NCBI GenBank assembly: GCA_945878525.1
Contig: CAMCTU010000006.1
Coordinates: forward strand, 1 to 46,493
Direction of reading: 5' to 3'
Source of the DNA: Sphingobacterium thalpophilum
GTDB lineage: Bacteria > Bacteroidota > Bacteroidia > Sphingobacteriales > Sphingobacteriaceae
Length of the DNA stretch: 46,493 nt
The notes beneath the pieces were generated by a model. That model saw only the letters and a list, made by a program, of their open reading frames with translations. It made no database searches and was not told the origin of the DNA. A program made the position numbers and the translations under genes. Of this stretch, positions 42,061 to 46,493 are shown one piece after another. The stretch's first letter is position 1; the number at the start of each line of letters is the position of its first letter.

Positions 42061-42515
42061 TTAACTCTTATTTTTATCTCCGTATACAAGGACTTTCTGT
42101 AATAAAGGACTTGTTCTGGCTGTTATTGTCGAGCGTATTTTTAATTCTTCCTGAGCTATTTCAATAAAAATTCTTTCAATTACTTTTAGTGTGACATATG
42201 TACCAAGATCGGGATTTACTTCCCCGACAAACGGGAAACGGTTTTTAGTGGTTATTAACATCATTCCAGTATCTTATAGCACCTACTTTGCTCAAACTGT
42301 TTTGTATTATTGTTTGAAATTTCGGCAGCTCTGTTAATCCTAAGTATAACATTATCTGCCAGTTTAGTTAAACCTGCACTTCGAAGTATACACTCAACTT
42401 TTTGAGCCTCTTCCGGGAACAGAATTTTTAAAGCAGCATTTGCAAAAATTCCATTTGGTTGGGATAATCTATCTGATCCCCTAGAGGTTCCCAAATCATT
42501 GCCTACTTTAGTCCG
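42061..42515 (-). pseudogene. Broken tandem copy of the DUF4197 gene
   Basis: Two fragments in different frames match the intact neighbour. The first (about 42261-42515) covers KVGNDLGTSRGSDRLS to INRAAEISNNNTKQ, equivalent to residues 48-120. After a jump over about 55 residues a second part continues with AIRYWNDVNNH, stop, then a shifted frame with FPFVGEVNPDLGTYVTLKV to IAQEELKIRS and DKNKS (ending at 42061). The signal peptide and first 45 residues are not found upstream. So the 5' end is lost, there is an internal deletion, one stop and one frameshift. It lies 95 bp upstream of the intact gene. Confidence 0.85.
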
Positions 42516-42717
42516 GGTGAGGTCTCAGTTCCGCGGGACAAATTCTTTCACAAACAAGCCTTGGTAATCTGAGTAAAGACAAATTCAAAGTAAATTTCAA
42601 TAAAGTTTCTTAACCCTTTTTTTGCTTTTTATTCCATATTCCTTTTTATTAGCATTCAAAACTCCTGTCAATTTCATAAATAATAATTATACTTGATTAG
42701 CTTAAAAATCGGCAACC
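42516..42717. other. Divergent spacer before the sigma factor gene
   Basis: About 200 bp, AT-rich, between the DUF4197 pseudogene and the ECF sigma gene. No coding frame is convincing. It should hold the sigma operon promoter, but no clear TAnnTTTG box is seen. Confidence 0.4.
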
Positions 42718-43296
42718 TTGAAATTTAAAAAGAATCCATCGGGTATTACGGCAGTAAAGGAGCTTGAAATGCTTGCTGAATACCGCAGCACAGGAAACAT
42801 TGAATTGCTTGGCCTACTTTATGAGCAATACATGCCTCTGATTTTCGGATTATGTCTCAAATATTTTCGGGATGAAGAACAGAGCAAGGATGCAGTGATG
42901 CAGATCTTTGAGGAGTTGGTAAATAAGCTTAAAGTTCATGAAGTAACGAATTTCAAAGCCTGGCTATATACTCTCAGCAGGAATCATTGTCTGATGATTC
43001 TAAGAACATCATCTAAACATCAAATGATAAACATTGATGAAAATATTATGGAAAGTGAAGCTTTTGTGCATCTTAATCTTGAGGATGATACCGAAGAAAA
43101 GCTAAACATAATGGCAAAATGTATTGAAATACTACAGCCTGAACAGAGAACTACTATTAATCTGTTTTATATGGAGCAAAAATGCTATAAAGAGGTTGCG
43201 GATTTAACCGGCTTTGATCTTAAAAAGGTTAAAAGCTACATACAGAACGGTAAAAGAAATTTGAAAAATTGTATAGATAAGAATAGTGAGCACTGA
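42718..43296 (+). CDS. ECF-type RNA polymerase sigma factor
   Basis: A 192-residue sigma-70 family regulator. Region 2 covers about residues 30-95 (LYEQYMPLIFGLCLKYFRDE, SKDAVMQIFEELVNKL, NFKAWLYTLSRNHCLMIL) and region 4 about 130-185 (LQPEQRTTINLFYMEQKCYKEVADLTG, KVKSYIQNGKRNLKNC). The start used is a TTG at 42718, giving a full-length region 2; an ATG at 42769 would remove 17 residues and is the alternative. The gene overlaps the following anti-sigma-like gene by 11 bp, the usual sign of a sigma/anti-sigma pair. Confidence 0.9.
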   Translation: MKFKKNPSGITAVKELEMLAEYRSTGNIELLGLLYEQYMPLIFGLCLKYFRDEEQSKDAVMQIFEELVNKLKVHEVTNFKAWLYTLSRNHCLMILRTSSKHQMINIDENIMESEAFVHLNLEDDTEEKLNIMAKCIEILQPEQRTTINLFYMEQKCYKEVADLTGFDLKKVKSYIQNGKRNLKNCIDKNSEH

Positions 43297-44188
43297 GCAC
43301 CCGGATAGTCTGATGATTAATGCTTACCTGGATGGAAGGCTAAATCAAGAAGAGATGCACAGGCTTGAAAAACAAGCCCTCTCTGATCCTTTCCTTTGGG
43401 ATGCATTGGAAGGATATGAATATACCTCAGATCCTGGGATACAACTAAGCATATTGCAGAGGCAGTTGCAGGAGCGCATTGTTCATTTGCAGGAAAATAA
43501 AAAGATATATGATTTTACCTGGCAGCGTTTAAGTGTTGCGGCATCAGCATCTGTATTGTTTATTACTGCTGGAATTCTATTTTGGTTGAGTATTAACAGA
43601 CCTGGAACAATGGCAGAAAGGCAGGTAGAAGTTTCTTTAATTGATCGGGATTCGGTCAATAATGAGATTCAGACTTACGTAAATCGGCCGGTTTTCAGAG
43701 AAAAGAAATATCCTGGCTCATCAGATCAATCAAGAACTTCCGATTATGCCATAGCTTTCGATTCCAATGCTGGCTCTAAATTGAATAATTCCCCAAAAGA
43801 ACAAAATGCTGAGATTACCTCCTCTGGCACGATTAGTTGGAATAATAAAGTCCGAATTCAAAATCAAGGAACTGTTGGCAAAGTTCGGAATTTACCCATT
43901 GTTAAAGCAGATTTTGAACAATCAGTTCAACCCGCATCTGGATGGGACAAATACCGCGAATATATGGAAGAAAATATAATCAGACCCTATGACGATGCAA
44001 AATTTGGTGGCTCAGTACTTTTATCCTTTGAACTTGACAAGGGGGGTAAGCCTGTTAAGTTCCATATTTTGAAAAGTTTGACGAAGGCCTGTGATGAAGA
44101 GGCAATCCGTCTGATAAAAAATGGACCTGCCTGGAAATCACTCGATGGAAGTAAAATCGCCAGCGGTAAGATTGAAGTCTGGTTTTAG
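43286..44188 (+). CDS. Membrane anti-sigma-like protein with C-terminal TonB-C-like domain
   Basis: A 300-residue protein starting with GTG at 43286. The first 80 residues are cytosolic and acidic-helical (INAYLDGRLNQEEMHRLEKQ, DPFLWDALEGYE), as in the anti-sigma domain of Bacteroidota sigma regulators. One membrane segment follows (about 83-103, VAASASVLFITAGILFWL). After a low-complexity periplasmic linker (about 104-215) the C-terminal 80 residues resemble the TonB C-terminal fold: YREYMEENIIRPYDDAKFGG, SVLLSFELDKGGKPVKFHI, DEEAIRLIKNGPAWK. It probably holds the sigma factor until a periplasmic or outer-membrane partner is sensed. Function is inferred from layout and the 11-bp overlap. Confidence 0.82.
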   Translation: MSTEHPDSLMINAYLDGRLNQEEMHRLEKQALSDPFLWDALEGYEYTSDPGIQLSILQRQLQERIVHLQENKKIYDFTWQRLSVAASASVLFITAGILFWLSINRPGTMAERQVEVSLIDRDSVNNEIQTYVNRPVFREKKYPGSSDQSRTSDYAIAFDSNAGSKLNNSPKEQNAEITSSGTISWNNKVRIQNQGTVGKVRNLPIVKADFEQSVQPASGWDKYREYMEENIIRPYDDAKFGGSVLLSFELDKGGKPVKFHILKSLTKACDEEAIRLIKNGPAWKSLDGSKIASGKIEVWF

Positions 44189-44269
44189 GTGAATTATAAA
44201 CTTAAAATATGAAGAAAGCTATAAGTTTTGCGTCTTAAATTAAATTGTACTTTAATAGAAATCTAGCAA

Positions 44270-44989
44270 ATGAAAAGATTGATTTTCCTGGTTTTTTTGT
44301 CGTTTATTTATTCTTCCTGCAATGAACCTAAGCCTCAAGTAATTGTAGATAAAAGTATTGCATTTTATAAAATGGATAAGCTTAAAAATGCAACTCTGGA
44401 ATTTAAGTTTAGAACGGCTAAGTTTAAAGTTATGCAAAATGGTGGCCAGTATAAATATGAACGTTTTTTCGCTGATTCTACAGGAAATGTTCATGATGTA
44501 CTAAGTAATGAAGGTTTTAAGCGGATTTTGGATGGTAAAGAACTGAAGCTTGATCAGATTGATTCAGATAAGTACAGGCAGTCTCTTAATGCAGTTGTTT
44601 ATTTTTTATACTTACCCTTAAAGTTAAATGATGCCTCAGTGATAAAAAAATATTTGGGCGAAAGTCAGATCAGAGATAAGAGATATCATAAAATTGAGAT
44701 TTCTTTTGAAAATTCAAAGGAAGCAGGTGATCACAGTGACGTGTTTTATTATTGGTTCGATACCGGGGATTATAGTATGGATCATTTTGGTTATAGTTCA
44801 GGAGGCAATCGTTTTAGGGAAGTGCTCAGATTTCAGGAAGCAGGTGGTGTAATTTTTCAGGATTATGTTAATTATCAAATGCCACTTGATGATTCAACAA
44901 CCACGGTTGATAAGTACGATAGCTTGTATGAGGCGGGCAGACTTAGGGTTTTATCTCAGATTGAATTAAAAAATATTGTTTTGAAATAA
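44270..44989 (+). CDS. Lipoprotein, probably DUF6503 family
   Basis: A 239-residue protein with a lipobox (FIYSSC, Cys17). The start of the mature part, VDKSIAFYKMDKLKNATLEF, the RTAKFKVMQNGGQYKYERFF segment and the later FYYWFDTGDYSMDHFGYSSGG repeat-free beta strands resemble DUF6503 proteins, which have an outer-membrane lipoprotein-type beta fold. No function is known. It stands 81 bp behind the anti-sigma-like gene and may be part of the same transcript. Confidence 0.65.
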   Translation: MKRLIFLVFLSFIYSSCNEPKPQVIVDKSIAFYKMDKLKNATLEFKFRTAKFKVMQNGGQYKYERFFADSTGNVHDVLSNEGFKRILDGKELKLDQIDSDKYRQSLNAVVYFLYLPLKLNDASVIKKYLGESQIRDKRYHKIEISFENSKEAGDHSDVFYYWFDTGDYSMDHFGYSSGGNRFREVLRFQEAGGVIFQDYVNYQMPLDDSTTTVDKYDSLYEAGRLRVLSQIELKNIVLK

Positions 44990-45005
44990 GCTATCTGATG
45001 TTGGA

Positions 45006-46061
45006 TCAGAGGAATAAACTTAAAATAAAATAGAGTGCAGCTGCAAGTATAGCAGATACCGGAATGGTTAGTATCCATGCCCATAACAGGCTTATCGTAA
45101 CTCCCCAACGTACAGCAGATACACGCTTACTTAATCCAACACCTATAATTGCGCCTGTAATGGTATGTGTTGTTGAAACAGGTATTTTAAAATGTTCGGT
45201 CATGAATAATGTAATTGCTCCGGCAGTTTCTGCTGCAACACCTTCTAAAGGAGTAACTTTAGTAATTTTAGTACCCATGGTTTTTACAATTTTCCACCCG
45301 CCGCTCATAGTCCCGGCCGCTATTGAAGTGTAACATGCTATTGGGATCCATTCAGGAATATGATTGATTTTTACTTTACCATCAATAACTGTGTAACCTA
45401 CATGGAGCCAAGACGCCATGGTATCAACACTTAGGTTAGCATCCTTTAGGTATACAATGATTGCTGCTGCGATAATACCCATTACTTTCTGGGCATCATT
45501 ACCTCCGTGACCGAGACTGAATAAGGCTGAAGATACTAGCTGGAGTTTTTTGAACCACCATTCAGCCCTTGAGGGATTGGCATACCGGCAGATATTAACA
45601 ATGATCACAGTAATAAAATACGCCATGATCATACCAATAATTGGAGCTAGGACAATAAAAGAAGCAACTTTGCCTATTACACCGAGATTAACTACATTTA
45701 GTCCGCCATGAGCAATTGCAGCACCCGCAAATCCACCAATCAATGTATGTGATGAGCTTGAAGGAATTCCAAACCACCAGGTTAATAAATTCCAGCATAT
45801 TGCTGCTAATACACCTGCCAGGATTACTACCAGATTAATGTTCATAGTATCAGCAGTCTTTGCTACCGTATCAGCAACATTCAAATGGAATATCCAGTAA
45901 GCAAGAAAATTGAAAAATGCCGCCCAAACTACTGCCTGAAAAGGGGTTAAAACCTTCGTAGAAACAACGGTTGCGATAGAATTCGCAGCATCATGAAAAC
46001 CATTGATATAATCGAATACCAATGCTAAAACAATGATTACAATTAATAGTGTAAAACCCAT
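45006..46061 (-). CDS. Inorganic phosphate transporter, Pit family
   Basis: A 351-residue transporter with about ten membrane segments. The two inverted Pit signature repeats are visible: GFHDAANSIATVVSTKVLTP near residue 21 and GHGGNDAQKVMGI near residue 184, and the region STTHTITGAIIGVGLSKR near the C-terminus. It takes up metal-phosphate complexes with protons. It is coded 30 bp downstream of the DUF47 gene, the usual pair in bacteria, so the two proteins very likely act together. Confidence 0.94.
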   Translation of the reverse strand: MGFTLLIVIIVLALVFDYINGFHDAANSIATVVSTKVLTPFQAVVWAAFFNFLAYWIFHLNVADTVAKTADTMNINLVVILAGVLAAICWNLLTWWFGIPSSSSHTLIGGFAGAAIAHGGLNVVNLGVIGKVASFIVLAPIIGMIMAYFITVIIVNICRYANPSRAEWWFKKLQLVSSALFSLGHGGNDAQKVMGIIAAAIIVYLKDANLSVDTMASWLHVGYTVIDGKVKINHIPEWIPIACYTSIAAGTMSGGWKIVKTMGTKITKVTPLEGVAAETAGAITLFMTEHFKIPVSTTHTITGAIIGVGLSKRVSAVRWGVTISLLWAWILTIPVSAILAAALYFILSLFL

Positions 46062-46091
46062 ATAGGTGGTGTAATATCTTTAATGATGTAG

Positions 46092-46493
46092 TTATGCGTT
46101 TTTCACCAGAATAGATTCAAGTACGTTCGCTGCATCTTCACACATATCGGTGGCAGTCTCTAAGCCAGCTAGTACCTCCTTGTATTTGATCAGGTTTACT
46201 GCATCTTTTTCATTATCGAAAAGCTCACCTACTGCCTTGTCAAAGATATAATCAGCCTGATTTTCAATGCTATTTATACGTATACAGCAGTCTGCAATTA
46301 AACGGATATTTTTTAAATTTCTTAGTTCATGAATTGCTTTATGAAGATCCTGGCAAGCCTGTAAGATCAAGTTGGCCAAGTCTTTAATAGGAGGGGTTAT
46401 AATTGTGACATTATACAGATCCATACGACTTGCTGAGCCATGTATATAATCGGCAATATCATCTATTGCACTTGCAAGTCTGTGGATATCTTC
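46092..46493 (-). CDS. DUF47 / PhoU-like Pit accessory protein, N-terminus cut by window edge
   Basis: The frame stays open from 46493 (EDIHRLASAIDDIADYIHGS) down to the stop at 46092, giving 133 residues of the C-terminal part. The helical sequence with repeated E/DxxxD motifs (DIADY, CCIRINSIENQADYIFD, LETATDMCEDAANVLE) is that of DUF47 proteins, PhoU-like regulators that bind metals and control Pit transporters. The pit gene follows after 30 bp. The N-terminal 80-90 residues lie outside the window. Confidence 0.9.
   Translation of the reverse strand, partial: EDIHRLASAIDDIADYIHGSASRMDLYNVTIITPPIKDLANLILQACQDLHKAIHELRNLKNIRLIADCCIRINSIENQADYIFDKAVGELFDNEKDAVNLIKYKEVLAGLETATDMCEDAANVLESILVKNA

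Overview
The window is a chromosomal segment of a Bacteroidota bacterium, most likely a Sphingobacteriales/Sphingobacteriaceae member of the Pedobacter type. This is inferred from gene content (DUF5687 ABC permease, DUF4197, DUF1573, DUF6503, a secreted DinB protein, a pdhA-aceF pair without pdhB, many short Ala-Gln-ending signal peptides), from AT-rich intergenic DNA, and from promoter-like TAnnTTTG boxes. No rRNA, tRNA, CRISPR array, prophage or intact insertion sequence is visible. The species cannot be named from this sequence alone.

Region 1 (1-10.1 kb, minus strand) is a block of secreted peptidases. An M14 carboxypeptidase with a glutaminase-like tail, a second M14 protein that has lost its whole active site, a third intact M14 carboxypeptidase with calcium-loop inserts, a small unknown secreted protein and an S9 prolyl-oligopeptidase-type enzyme are read in one direction and end at a strong terminator. 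A PIG-L-type deacetylase, cut by the window edge, follows. Region 2 (10.4-17.6 kb) holds an EcsC protein, a secreted DinB protein, an FAD oxidoreductase, and a plus-strand run of amidase, aldehyde dehydrogenase, a maleylpyruvate-isomerase-like protein and a BstA/YfiT-like thiol transferase. Region 3 (17.6-21.6 kb) holds an OmpA lipoprotein, a YeeZ-like NAD-binding protein, an NlpC/P60 hydrolase with SH3-like region, an RRM protein and a DUF1573 protein.

Region 4 (22-32.2 kb) is centred on cyanophycin. cphA (polymer synthesis) diverges from cphB-iaaA (polymer breakdown to dipeptide, then to Asp and Arg), with a 459-bp control region holding palindromes and a good promoter candidate. Downstream of cphA on the same strand lie rarA, an ABC exporter pair, an unusual SDR protein and an SMP-30 protein, all closely spaced. 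Region 5 (32.3-38.1 kb) has a TPR protein, a Prc-type S41 protease, an SPFH protein, a small membrane protein and another NlpC/P60 hydrolase. Region 6 (38.3-41.1 kb) encodes pyruvate dehydrogenase E1 alpha and a two-lipoyl-domain E2. Region 7 (41.1-46.5 kb) has REP-like repeats abutting a DUF4197 gene, a broken tandem copy of that gene, an ECF sigma factor overlapping a membrane anti-sigma-like protein that ends in a TonB-C-like domain, a DUF6503 lipoprotein, and a Pit phosphate transporter with its DUF47 partner (cut by the window edge).

The most notable observations are: the complete synthesis-and-degradation cyanophycin locus; an M14 pseudoenzyme in which six active-site positions are changed although the reading frame is intact; a diverged 330-bp interspersed repeat with a conserved hairpin, present twice and both times just behind a minus-strand gene in a convergent gap; REP-like repeats that supply the stop codon of the DUF4197 gene beside its pseudogene; and the sigma/anti-sigma pair with a TonB-C-like output domain.
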